From Modestobacter sp. (lineage in GTDB: Bacteria; Actinomycetota; Actinomycetes; Mycobacteriales; Geodermatophilaceae), in NCBI GenBank assembly GCA_025966175.1, contig JAOPVN010000285.1, positions 1 through 6,551 of the forward strand: DNA of 6,551 nt. Direction: 5' to 3'. Below are positions 1-5,077 of the stretch, in pieces. The notes beneath the pieces were generated by a model. That model was not told the origin of the DNA. It was given only the letters and a program-made list of their open reading frames with translations, and did no database searches. The translations under genes were made by a program, and so were the position numbers. Positions within the stretch are counted from its first letter, which is position 1. Every line of letters starts with the position of its first letter.

Positions 1-970
1 CGCACTTGGTGCACGCGCCACCGGTCTGCGGGCTGCGCAGCTCGGTGAACAGGTCGCTGGTCTGCCAGACCCGCTGGAAGCCGCCCTCGCTGCGCACGTT
101 GCCGGCCAGGAAGTTCTCGTGGATGGCGAACGGGCAGGCGTAGACGTCGCCGACCGGGTCGATCAGGCAGACGACCCGGCCCGCACCGCACAGGTTCAGC
201 CCAGGCAGGGCCTCGCCGAGCGCGGACAGGTGGAAGAAGGAGTCACCGGTCAGCACGTTGTCGCCGTTGGCCAGCAGCCACTGGTAGAGGTCACGCTGCT
301 GAGCCTGGGTGGGGTGCAGCCGGTCCCAGACATCGGCACCGCGGCCGGAGGGCCGGAAGCGGGTGATCCTCAGCTGCGCGCCGTAGGAGTCGGTGAGCGC
401 CTTGAACTGGTCGAGCTGGGACACGTTCTCCCGGGTGACGACGACGGAGACCTTGAAGTCCTTCATCCCGGCCTCGGCCAGGTTCTCCAGCGCCCGGGAG
501 GCGGTGGCGAAGGAGCCGGTGCCGCGGACGGCGTCGTTGACCTCGGCGGTCGCGCCGTCCAGCGAGATCTGCACGTCGACGTAGTCGGTGCGGGCCAGCT
601 GCTCGGCGCGCTTCTTGTCCAGCTTGATGCCGTTGGTGGAGAACTTGACGCCGACGTCGTGGCCGATGGCGTAGTCGAGCAGGTGCCAGAAGTCCGGCCG
701 GACGGTGGGCTCGCCGCCGCCGACGTTCACGTAGAAGACCTGCATGCGCTGCAGCTCGTCGATGCCCGCCTCGGCCTCGGCGGTGCTCAGCTCCCGGGGG
801 TCACGCCGGCCCGAGGAGGACAGGCAGTGCACGCACGCCAGGTTGCAGGCGTAGGTGAGCTCCCAGGTCAGGCAGATGGGGGCGTCCAGGCCGTACTCGA
901 ACTGGTCGATGAGCTTTCCGCCGGTCGGGCGTTGCGGGGCGGGTGCGCGGGAAGGCAGGACTGCGGTCAT
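1..970 (-). CDS. mftC: Mycofactocin radical SAM maturase MftC (3' end missing)
   Basis: Radical SAM/SPASM enzyme that acts on the mycofactocin precursor MftA. By family knowledge it oxidatively decarboxylates the C-terminal tyrosine and then links it to the neighbouring valine. Visible are 323 codons from ATG. The SAM-cluster motif CNLACVHC gives Cys42, Cys46 and Cys49 (CX3CX2C). A GGGEP stretch at about 84-88 is the SAM-binding GGE motif. The SPASM region has Cys261, Cys268 and Cys279, and the CTKC pair Cys320/Cys323 at the window edge. The start is supported by GGAGG seven bases upstream. The protein should run to about 390 residues, so the last SPASM cysteines are off the edge. It lies 91 bases downstream of mftB on the same strand, consistent with one transcript. 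The placement directly after mftA and mftB makes the identification very secure. Confidence 0.95.
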   Translation of the reverse strand, partial: MTAVLPSRAPAPQRPTGGKLIDQFEYGLDAPICLTWELTYACNLACVHCLSSSGRRDPRELSTAEAEAGIDELQRMQVFYVNVGGGEPTVRPDFWHLLDYAIGHDVGVKFSTNGIKLDKKRAEQLARTDYVDVQISLDGATAEVNDAVRGTGSFATASRALENLAEAGMKDFKVSVVVTRENVSQLDQFKALTDSYGAQLRITRFRPSGRGADVWDRLHPTQAQQRDLYQWLLANGDNVLTGDSFFHLSALGEALPGLNLCGAGRVVCLIDPVGDVYACPFAIHENFLAGNVRSEGGFQRVWQTSDLFTELRSPQTGGACTKC

Positions 971-975
971 CCGGG

Positions 976-984
976 GACCTCCGT
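976..984 (-). promoter_or_regulatory. Ribosome binding site of mftC
   Basis: GGAGG on the minus strand (plus 978-982) lies seven bases before the ATG at 970. It decides the mftC start and argues that mftC is translated independently rather than only by coupling to mftB. Confidence 0.7.
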
Positions 985-1017
985 GGGTGTTCGGCCGGTA
1001 CGGCCTCGGTGTAGGGG

Positions 1018-1043
1018 CCCACCGCGAGCGCGCGAGCGGTGGG
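1018..1043. repeat. Hairpin in the mftB-mftC gap
   Basis: A perfect 8-base inverted repeat (CCCACCGC and GCGGTGGG on the plus strand) flanks a 10-base loop, between the mftB stop and the mftC ribosome binding site. There is no T-tract on either strand, so it does not look like a classical intrinsic terminator. It could be an RNA processing or stability element that sets mftA/mftB output above mftC, or chance in GC-rich DNA. Confidence 0.4.
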
Positions 1044-1061
1044 GGGCAGCGAGGTCCTTCA

Positions 1062-1424
1062 TCAGGGACGGCGTTCGATCATCTGCGAGCGGGAGAGCGT
1101 GGCCAGCGCGGTGATGTACGCCGGGTGCTGCGCCTCGGGCACCTCGCAGGCGACCAGGGTGCTGGGGACGTCGGGGTGGTCCTGGAGTGCCTTCACGACG
1201 GCGACCAGCGGCATCGACTTCAGGAAGGACAGCTTCCGGTTGCCGAAGTGGTAGACGAGCGCGCCGAAGGGCTCGGGCCGCAGTGCCACGGACGGCGACT
1301 TCCGCCACGGCACGGCGGGGTCGAAGGGGACCTCGTCCCGGGGGACCGTCACCGAACCCGCGGCCGGCTGCGTGCCGGCCGCGGACTCGGTCACCAGTGC
1401 GGCGTCGATCAGTACACCCCGCAC
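1062..1424 (-). CDS. mftB: Mycofactocin precursor chaperone MftB
   Basis: Small RiPP-recognition (RRE-type) protein that, by family knowledge, binds the MftA leader and delivers it to MftC. The 120-residue reading carries the family's core: a WRKSPSVALRPEPFGALVYHF-like block at residues 40-60, then GNRKLSFLKS at about 61-70, then a helical C-terminal part ending near SQMIERRP. The start is uncertain. The GTG at 1424 lies inside the MftA Met-Cys codons and gives a 16-base overlap with mftA; its nearest GGAGG is 16 bases upstream. A second in-frame GTG at 1394, 14 bases after the mftA stop, gives 110 residues. GC-biased third positions become consistent only from about there, and no Shine-Dalgarno precedes it. 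Either start keeps the conserved domain. Translational coupling to mftA is the likely mode of initiation. Confidence 0.9.
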   Translation of the reverse strand: MRGVLIDAALVTESAAGTQPAAGSVTVPRDEVPFDPAVPWRKSPSVALRPEPFGALVYHFGNRKLSFLKSMPLVAVVKALQDHPDVPSTLVACEVPEAQHPAYITALATLSRSQMIERRP

Positions 1425-1528
1425 ATGCCGTCGATGGAGACCTCCTCGACCAGGGAGTCCTCGACGAGGACCTCCTCGGTGGCGGCGGGGGTCTCGGTGC
1501 GGGTCTCGTCCTGCGTCGTCTCGGGCAC
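1409..1528 (-). CDS. mftA: Mycofactocin precursor peptide MftA
   Basis: Ribosomal precursor of the redox cofactor mycofactocin. The 39 residues start at GTG and end in VEEVSIDGMCGVY, the diagnostic MftA C-terminus. By family knowledge the last two residues (Val38, Tyr39) become the cofactor core after MftC modification, and the peptidase MftE releases it. The leader is acidic, with Glu at most turns and an internal near-repeat (EEVLVED, EEVSIDG) that gives repetitive DNA at 1440-1480. An in-frame stop at 1550-1552 limits the start, and GGAGG lies four bases before the GTG, so the start is well supported. The gene is short enough to be missed by automated callers. It is first in the minus-strand operon and divergent from mftR. 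Confidence 0.95.
   Translation of the reverse strand: MPETTQDETRTETPAATEEVLVEDSLVEEVSIDGMCGVY
1465..1478. repeat. Short inverted repeat inside mftA
   Basis: CGAGGA and TCCTCG arms separated by two bases, within the Glu-Glu-Val-Leu-Val-Glu codons of the leader. It may fold in the mftA mRNA, but codon usage for an acidic leader explains most of it. Confidence 0.25.
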
Positions 1529-1569
1529 GGTGCCTCCGGGTGATGTGTTTCACGGAACGGACGGGCCTG

Positions 1570-1598
1570 ACGGTAATGACACCGAGTGCCACGAGCAA
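1570..1598 (-). promoter_or_regulatory. Candidate promoter of the mftABC operon
   Basis: On the minus strand TTGCTC (plus 1593-1598) is followed, after exactly 17 bases, by TACCGT (plus 1570-1575). This fits a housekeeping-type -35 TTG and -10 TAnnnT. Transcription would begin near 1563, giving a leader of about 35 bases that contains the mftA ribosome binding site. The stretch is among the least GC-rich in the window. It is a motif match only. Confidence 0.4.
1571..1584. promoter_or_regulatory. Possible MftR operator overlapping the mftA -10
   Basis: CGGTAATGACACCG has 4-base inverted arms (CGGT and ACCG) around a 6-base spacer, lying over and just upstream of the candidate mftA -10. A TetR-family repressor bound here would block mftA. 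By family knowledge MftR represses the mft locus and is released by long-chain acyl-CoA. The arms are short, so this could be chance. Confidence 0.22.
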
Positions 1599-1739
1599 GA
1601 GCGGGGTCGAATTCGCCCCACTCCGGCCTCGCTGCTGGTCGATCGGGGGCGAGGACGTCCAGCCGTTCCACAGCCTCAGCCGGGTCGGCGCCCAGCCCGG
1701 GAGCCGATGCTCGGGTTCCGTCCCACCCCGGAGGTGCCC

Positions 1740-1844
1740 GTGCTCACCGTCGCTGTCCTCGCCTGCTTCTTCGCCCTCCTCGCCGTCGCCGACCTGCTGC
1801 CCGGCCAGGCCGACGCCCCGGGGCTGGTCGCGCCGCTGCGCTGA
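1740..1844 (+). CDS. Hydrophobic microprotein ORF of unknown function in the mftA-mftR gap
   Basis: Thirty-four codons from GTG, preceded by GGAGG at five bases' spacing and ending in TGA. Nearly every codon ends in G or C (one exception, GCT), as in the neighbouring genes. Residues 1-19 are almost wholly hydrophobic (VLTVAVLACFFALLAVADL), enough for one membrane helix, followed by a short polar and proline-containing tail ending PLR. An in-frame ATG at 1707 would give 45 residues, but its GGGAG is only three bases away, so I prefer the GTG. I recognise no family. It lies upstream of mftR on the same strand, 81 bases before it. It could be a small membrane peptide, a leader ORF for mftR, or the remnant of a longer gene. 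Confidence 0.5.
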   Translation: MLTVAVLACFFALLAVADLLPGQADAPGLVAPLR

Positions 1845-1913
1845 CCCGCGCCCGCCCGCCTCCCGGTCCCGGTGTCGATCGCACGAACGGGGCCCGGCGC
1901 CCGCACGGCAGGG

Positions 1914-1919
1914 CAGGAT
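1914..1919 (+). promoter_or_regulatory. Candidate leaderless -10 of mftR
   Basis: CAGGAT lies exactly six bases before the GTG of mftR, placing the transcription start on the first base of the start codon, the usual geometry of leaderless actinobacterial mRNAs. The key A at position 2 and T at position 6 of TAnnnT are kept; the first T is not. No clear -35 is visible. Confidence 0.35.
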
Positions 1920-1925
1920 GGGGGC

Positions 1926-2534
1926 GTGACCGAGACCGTGGTCCCCCCCGATGCCCGCGAGGAGACCCGCGCCCGGATCGAGCAGGCCGCCCTCGAGTTG
2001 TTCACCGCGCAGGGGTTCGAGCAGGTGACCACCGACGAGGTCGCCGACGCGGCGGGCATCAGTCGGCGGACGTACTTCCGGTACTTCAGCACCAAGGCCG
2101 ACGCGGTGTGGGGCGACTTCGGCGACCACGTCGTCCGGCTCGAGGCGCTGCTGGCCGCGACCGCCGGCGAGCAGTCGGTGCTGGCCTCGATCTGCGCCGC
2201 CTACGTCGAGGTGAACGACTACGCCGCGGCCGACCTGCCGATGCTCCGGCAGCGGATGCGGCTGATCCTCACCGAGCCGGCCCTGCAGGCGCACTCGCAG
2301 GTCCGCTATGCCGACATCGACCGGGTCGTGGCCGCGCACGTGGCGCGGCGGACCGGGGTGGACCCGGACGCGCTGGTCCCCCGCCTGGTCGCCACCAGCA
2401 CCCGGGCCGCCGCGACGACGGCGTTCGAGGTCTGGCTGGCCGACGGCCGGATCACCCTCGGCGCCGCACTGCACCAGGCGTTCGCCGAGCTGTCGGCCGG
2501 CTTCCCCTCACTGCGCGGCCCCGCCGTCAGCTGA
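1926..2534 (+). CDS. mftR: TetR-family mycofactocin regulator MftR
   Basis: DNA-binding repressor of the mycofactocin locus; family work links its release to long-chain acyl-CoAs. The 202-residue reading has a TetR N-terminal domain: helices at about 11-30 (ETRARIEQAALELFTAQGF) and a helix-turn-helix at about 35-54 (TTDEVADAAGISRRTYFRYF). These are followed by STKADAVWGDF, whose VWGDF ending closely resembles the MftR subgroup. The remaining about 135 residues form the helical ligand and dimer domain. The chosen GTG gives a normal family length. An in-frame ATG at 1872 would add 18 Gly/Arg-rich residues unlike the family start. There is no good ribosome binding site, but a -10-like hexamer six bases upstream suggests a leaderless mRNA. 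Divergence from mftA supports the assignment. Confidence 0.88.
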   Translation: MTETVVPPDAREETRARIEQAALELFTAQGFEQVTTDEVADAAGISRRTYFRYFSTKADAVWGDFGDHVVRLEALLAATAGEQSVLASICAAYVEVNDYAAADLPMLRQRMRLILTEPALQAHSQVRYADIDRVVAAHVARRTGVDPDALVPRLVATSTRAAATTAFEVWLADGRITLGAALHQAFAELSAGFPSLRGPAVS

Positions 2535-2538
2535 GCGC

Positions 2539-2554
2539 GGCCGCGGCCGCGGCC
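2539..2554. repeat. 16-base perfect GC palindrome after mftR
   Basis: GGCCGCGGCCGCGGCC is identical to its reverse complement and starts five bases after the mftR stop codon. It can form a short hairpin, so a role in ending or stabilising the mftR transcript is possible. It is also simple GC-rich sequence, and no T-tract follows. Confidence 0.4.
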
Positions 2555-2574
2555 TCCCGGGCGACCTCGTCGGC

Positions 2575-2610
2575 CGGGATCGCACCCCGTCGGGGTGACG
2601 TGCGGTCAAG
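2575..2610. terminator. Weak hairpin between mftR and the diguanylate cyclase
   Basis: CACCCC and GGGGTG (2583-2588 and 2592-2597) pair around a 3-base loop. An alternative outer pairing of GATCGCAC with GTGCGGTC (7 of 8 matching) surrounds it. No T-run follows, so an intrinsic terminator is only a possibility. The rest of 2535-2640 holds no gene that I can support. Confidence 0.25.
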
Positions 2611-2640
2611 AGCCCCGGCGCGGGAGCCGACACCCATGGA

Positions 2641-3786
2641 GTGAGGCGACAGCGACACCGGGGCGACGTGCACCCGCGCCCCGGAGCGCTCGCGGGCGAC
2701 GAGGAGCAGCTCGCCTTCTGGCAGCGGCACACCTGGACCGGGGTGGCGCTGTGCGTCGTCCTGCCGCTGATCGTGGCCGTCCACACCGCGCTCTCCTCGG
2801 GTTCCGCGGCACCGGAGCACGCCGTCGCCCTCTACACCCTGGCGGCCGCGGTCGCCCTCCCGGCGCCGCTGCTGCTGCTGGTGCCCATCGCTCGGGTCGT
2901 ACGCCATCCGCGCGGCCGTTGGTTCTTCGACATCTGGGAGGCCACCGGGGTCGTCCTCGTGGCCACCTTCGCGCTGCTCGACGGTGGCGTGCACAGCCCG
3001 TTCACCATGTTCTTCTACGTCCTCCTCCCACACGCCGCGCTGTCCTATCCCCCGCTGGGGATGCTCATCGCCGGGGCCGGCAACATCGCCGGCTACCTCA
3101 CCGTCGGACTGGTCGCCGGCGACGCCTCGTCCACGCACCTGCTCGTCGGGGTCCTCACGCTGACGGTCGCCACGGGGGTCTGCGCGTACGCCTCGCACAA
3201 CCACGTCCTGGTCTACCGCCGCACGGCCGCGTTCGCCCGCCAGCTCGCCGTCCTGGCCGAACGCGACGGGTTGACCGGCTGCCTGAACCACCGCGCGTTC
3301 CACGAACGCCTGCAGACCGAAGCGGTCGTCACGGACCCGACGCACCCGCTGAGCCTGCTCATCGTCGATGTCGACGACTTCAAGTCCGTCAACGACACCC
3401 ACGGCCACCCCACCGGGGACCAGGTCCTGCGCCTCGTGGGGCAGGCCCTGCGCGAGCTCTCCCGCGCCGACGACACCGCCGGGCGGCTGGGTGGCGACGA
3501 GTTCGCCCTCCTGCTGCCCGACACCCCGCTGTCCCAGGCCGTCGCCGCAGCCGAACGGCTCCGCGTGCAGGTCCGGGAACGAGCCGTGCGCTACGGAGCC
3601 ACCGTCAGCGTCGGCATCGCCACCACCACCCGGCCCTCGGACACCGCCGCGCTGCTGGCCTCCGCCGACCGCGCCGTCTACCGCGCCAAGCGCGCCGGCC
3701 GCGACCGCACGGCAGGTCCGGACGACAGCCCCGACCTGCACGGCCCGCACCGCCTCCCGCGCCGGGCAGCCACCTCCCCCGGCTGA
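2641..3786 (+). CDS. Membrane-bound diguanylate cyclase (GGDEF)
   Basis: Makes the second messenger c-di-GMP from two GTP at the inner face of the membrane. Six hydrophobic segments are visible at about residues 32-52, 61-83, 98-113, 121-136, 139-159 and 167-184, forming a sensor region I cannot name. A short linker (about 187-206) leads to the GGDEF domain. It has DGLTGCLN at 209-216, the DVDDFKSVND metal- and nucleotide-binding stretch at 243-252, HGHPTGD at 254-260, and GGDEF at 284-288. RADD at 275-278 is an RxxD inhibitory site at the standard five-residue spacing, so an active, product-inhibited enzyme is expected. The start is uncertain: the GTG at 2641 has only GGGAG 14 bases upstream, and a second GTG at 2668 would drop nine basic residues. 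There is no EAL domain. The tail after about 365 is disordered-looking. Confidence 0.93.
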   Translation: MRRQRHRGDVHPRPGALAGDEEQLAFWQRHTWTGVALCVVLPLIVAVHTALSSGSAAPEHAVALYTLAAAVALPAPLLLLVPIARVVRHPRGRWFFDIWEATGVVLVATFALLDGGVHSPFTMFFYVLLPHAALSYPPLGMLIAGAGNIAGYLTVGLVAGDASSTHLLVGVLTLTVATGVCAYASHNHVLVYRRTAAFARQLAVLAERDGLTGCLNHRAFHERLQTEAVVTDPTHPLSLLIVDVDDFKSVNDTHGHPTGDQVLRLVGQALRELSRADDTAGRLGGDEFALLLPDTPLSQAVAAAERLRVQVRERAVRYGATVSVGIATTTRPSDTAALLASADRAVYRAKRAGRDRTAGPDDSPDLHGPHRLPRRAATSPG

Positions 3787-3787
3787 C

Positions 3788-3797
3788 CCGTGCACGG
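3788..3797. repeat. 10-base palindrome after the GGDEF gene
   Basis: CCGTGCACGG is a perfect palindrome two bases after the diguanylate cyclase stop. It could be a protein site or the base of a weak hairpin; nothing else supports a function. Confidence 0.25.
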
Positions 3798-3845
3798 CCC
3801 GCCCGGATCCGATCCCGGGAGGACGGGCACCGGGCCCGCCGCCGC

Positions 3846-3851
3846 TAGCCT
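3846..3851 (+). promoter_or_regulatory. Leaderless-type -10 of the DsbA-fold gene
   Basis: TAGCCT matches TAnnnT and ends six bases before the ATG at 3858, so transcription would start on the A of the start codon. No usable Shine-Dalgarno lies upstream (GAGG is one base from the ATG), which favours leaderless translation and decides this start. The -35 region shows only weak GAC-like similarity. Confidence 0.55.
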
Positions 3852-3857
3852 CGAGGC

Positions 3858-4589
3858 ATGGCCGAGGCCGGGAACGCCGACATCCACTTCTACTTCGACC
3901 CGGTGTGCCCGTTCGCCTGGATGACCAGCAGGTGGGTGCGCCTGGTGCAGGCCCAGCGCGAGTACACGGTCGATTGGCGGTTCATCTCGCTGCGGCTGGT
4001 CAACGCCGCCGTCGACTACGACGCGCAGTTCCCGGCGGACTACGAGGCCGGGCACACCGCCGGGCTGCGGCTGCTGCGGGTGGCCGCCCGCACCCGGGCC
4101 GAGCACGGCCGGACCGCGGTGGGCACGCTCTACGCCGCGCTGGGACGGCGGATCTTCGACTCCCTGCCCGACCCCGAGGACACCGGCGCACGCCGGGGCA
4201 CCCCGGCCTTCATCGAGCCGGTGCTGGCCGAGGCGGGCCTGCCCGCCGAGCTGGCGGACGCCCTCGACGACCTGTCCTGGGATGCGGTCGTCCAGGCCGA
4301 GACGGACGAGGCACTGTCGCTGACCGGCAAGGACGTCGGCACCCCGATCATCCACTTCCAGCCGCCGACCGGGGTGGCCTTCTTCGGGCCGGTGATCAGC
4401 CGGCTGCCCGCGGAGGACGACGCGGTGCGGCTGTGGGACCACGTCGTCGGGCTGGCCGGCTTCCCCGGGTTCGCCGAGCTCAAGCGCAGCCTGCGCGAAC
4501 TGCCCCAGCTGCGTGGCCTCGGGGTGGACGTCGGCGAGGTGGGCGCGCAGGAGGACTGGCACGGCGGGAGCCGACGGCAGAAGAGGTAG
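3858..4589 (+). CDS. DsbA-fold protein of the mycothiol-dependent reductase (Rv2466c) type, monothiol active site
   Basis: Thioredoxin-superfamily oxidoreductase. Members like Mycobacterium tuberculosis Rv2466c reduce substrates with mycothiol in the cytoplasm. Residues 9-25 (IHFYFDPVCPFAWMTSR) match the family's FDPxCPxxW start, with Cys17 as the nucleophile. The motif is CPFA here: the second cysteine of the Rv2466c CPWC is alanine. Thr162-Pro163 in DVGTPIIHF is the cis-proline loop, and GVAFFGPVISRLP follows as in the family. Between them lies the inserted helical domain. There is no signal peptide, so it is cytosolic. At 243 residues it exceeds my recollection of about 207 for Rv2466c; part of the excess is a charged 25-residue C-terminal tail after about 218. 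The substrate is unknown. It is followed 11 bases later by an SRPBCC gene. Confidence 0.85.
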   Translation: MAEAGNADIHFYFDPVCPFAWMTSRWVRLVQAQREYTVDWRFISLRLVNAAVDYDAQFPADYEAGHTAGLRLLRVAARTRAEHGRTAVGTLYAALGRRIFDSLPDPEDTGARRGTPAFIEPVLAEAGLPAELADALDDLSWDAVVQAETDEALSLTGKDVGTPIIHFQPPTGVAFFGPVISRLPAEDDAVRLWDHVVGLAGFPGFAELKRSLRELPQLRGLGVDVGEVGAQEDWHGGSRRQKR

Positions 4590-4594
4590 AGACT
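4589..4594 (+). promoter_or_regulatory. Possible leaderless -10 of the SRPBCC gene
   Basis: GAGACT keeps A at position 2 and T at position 6 of TAnnnT and ends six bases before the ATG at 4601. It begins on the last base of the preceding stop codon. It could allow independent transcription, although read-through from the upstream gene is equally plausible. Confidence 0.3.
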
Positions 4595-4600
4595 GCCCGC

Positions 4601-5065
4601 ATGGACACGCTGACCCACTCCGACTCCGTCGTCGTCCGGTCGTCGCCGGAGGCGCTGTACGACCTGGTCAGCGACGTGACCCGGACCGGTGAGTGGAGCC
4701 CGGTCTGCCGTGCCTGCTGGTGGGACGAGGGGACGCCGGGAGAGGTGGGCTCCTGGTTCAGCGGGCGCAACGAGACCCCGGAGCGCACCTGGGAGACCCG
4801 CAGCCAGGTGGTGGCCGCCGAGCGCGGCCGGGAGTTCGCCTGGCTGGTCGGCGGCGCCTTCGCGCGGTGGGGCTTCACGCTGGAGCCGGCCGACGGCGGC
4901 ACCCGGCTGACCGAGTCGTGGGAGTTCCTCCCCGCCGGCCTCGCCCGGTTCACCGACCGGTACGGCGACGACGCGCAGGCCCAGATCGAGGACCGCACCC
5001 GCGCCGCCCACGAGGGCATCCCCGCCACGCTCGCGGCGATCAAGCGGATCGCCGAAGCGGACTGA
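4601..5065 (+). CDS. SRPBCC (START-like, polyketide cyclase type) family protein
   Basis: A 154-residue protein with the small helix-grip fold that binds hydrophobic ligands. The N-terminal strand and helix SVVVRSSPEALYDLVSDV (about 9-26) and the following TRTGEWSPVCRACWWD are typical of the SRPBCC/polyketide-cyclase family, as are the later WETRSQVVAAERGREFAWLV-like strands and the GGTRLTESWEF block. A long amphipathic C-terminal helix ends at IKRIAEAD. There is no signal peptide. The ATG lies 11 bases after the DsbA-fold gene, so the two may be cotranscribed. AGAAGAGG lies about 14 bases upstream, too far for a strong ribosome binding site. The ligand cannot be predicted. Its stop is 12 bases from the end of the convergent PLP-enzyme gene. 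Confidence 0.85.
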   Translation: MDTLTHSDSVVVRSSPEALYDLVSDVTRTGEWSPVCRACWWDEGTPGEVGSWFSGRNETPERTWETRSQVVAAERGREFAWLVGGAFARWGFTLEPADGGTRLTESWEFLPAGLARFTDRYGDDAQAQIEDRTRAAHEGIPATLAAIKRIAEAD

Positions 5066-5077
5066 GCCCGAGCCCCC

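Larger units (their letters stand above)
1529..1925. promoter_or_regulatory. Divergent mftA-mftR intergenic region
   Basis: This 397-base stretch separates the divergent mftA and mftR. It holds the candidate mftA promoter at its left end, the microprotein ORF in its right half, and a leaderless-type -10 next to mftR. Two CGATCG sites (1640-1645 and 1876-1881) in similar contexts may be coincidental. Between about 1600 and 1700 I see no convincing gene or RNA structure. The long readings that cross it on both strands have no family features. Confidence 0.6.

Noticed and set aside
119..1114. Long plus-strand ORF opposite mftC
   Set aside because: It is the antisense shadow of mftC: Gly/Val/Asp-rich, with no family features, while the minus strand has complete radical SAM motifs.
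1707..1844. Lipoprotein reading of the microprotein from the ATG at 1707 (VLAC lipobox)
   Set aside because: The residues after the cysteine are strongly hydrophobic, and the ATG has a badly spaced ribosome binding site.
1640..1881. Two CGATCG sites as a paired operator
   Set aside because: Six-base palindromes common in GC-rich DNA; the flanks do not extend the symmetry, and the sites are over 230 bases apart.
1586..2644. 352-residue plus-strand ORF across mftR
   Set aside because: Arg/Pro/Gly-rich shadow in another frame; the mftR frame carries the helix-turn-helix.
2636..2644. ATG-GAG-TGA mini-ORF overlapping the GGDEF start
   Set aside because: Only two codons with no ribosome binding site; most likely chance.
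2527..3795. 422-residue minus-strand ORF over the GGDEF gene
   Set aside because: Low-complexity Gly/Val/Arg composition, and it mirrors the diguanylate cyclase, whose catalytic motifs are all on the plus strand.
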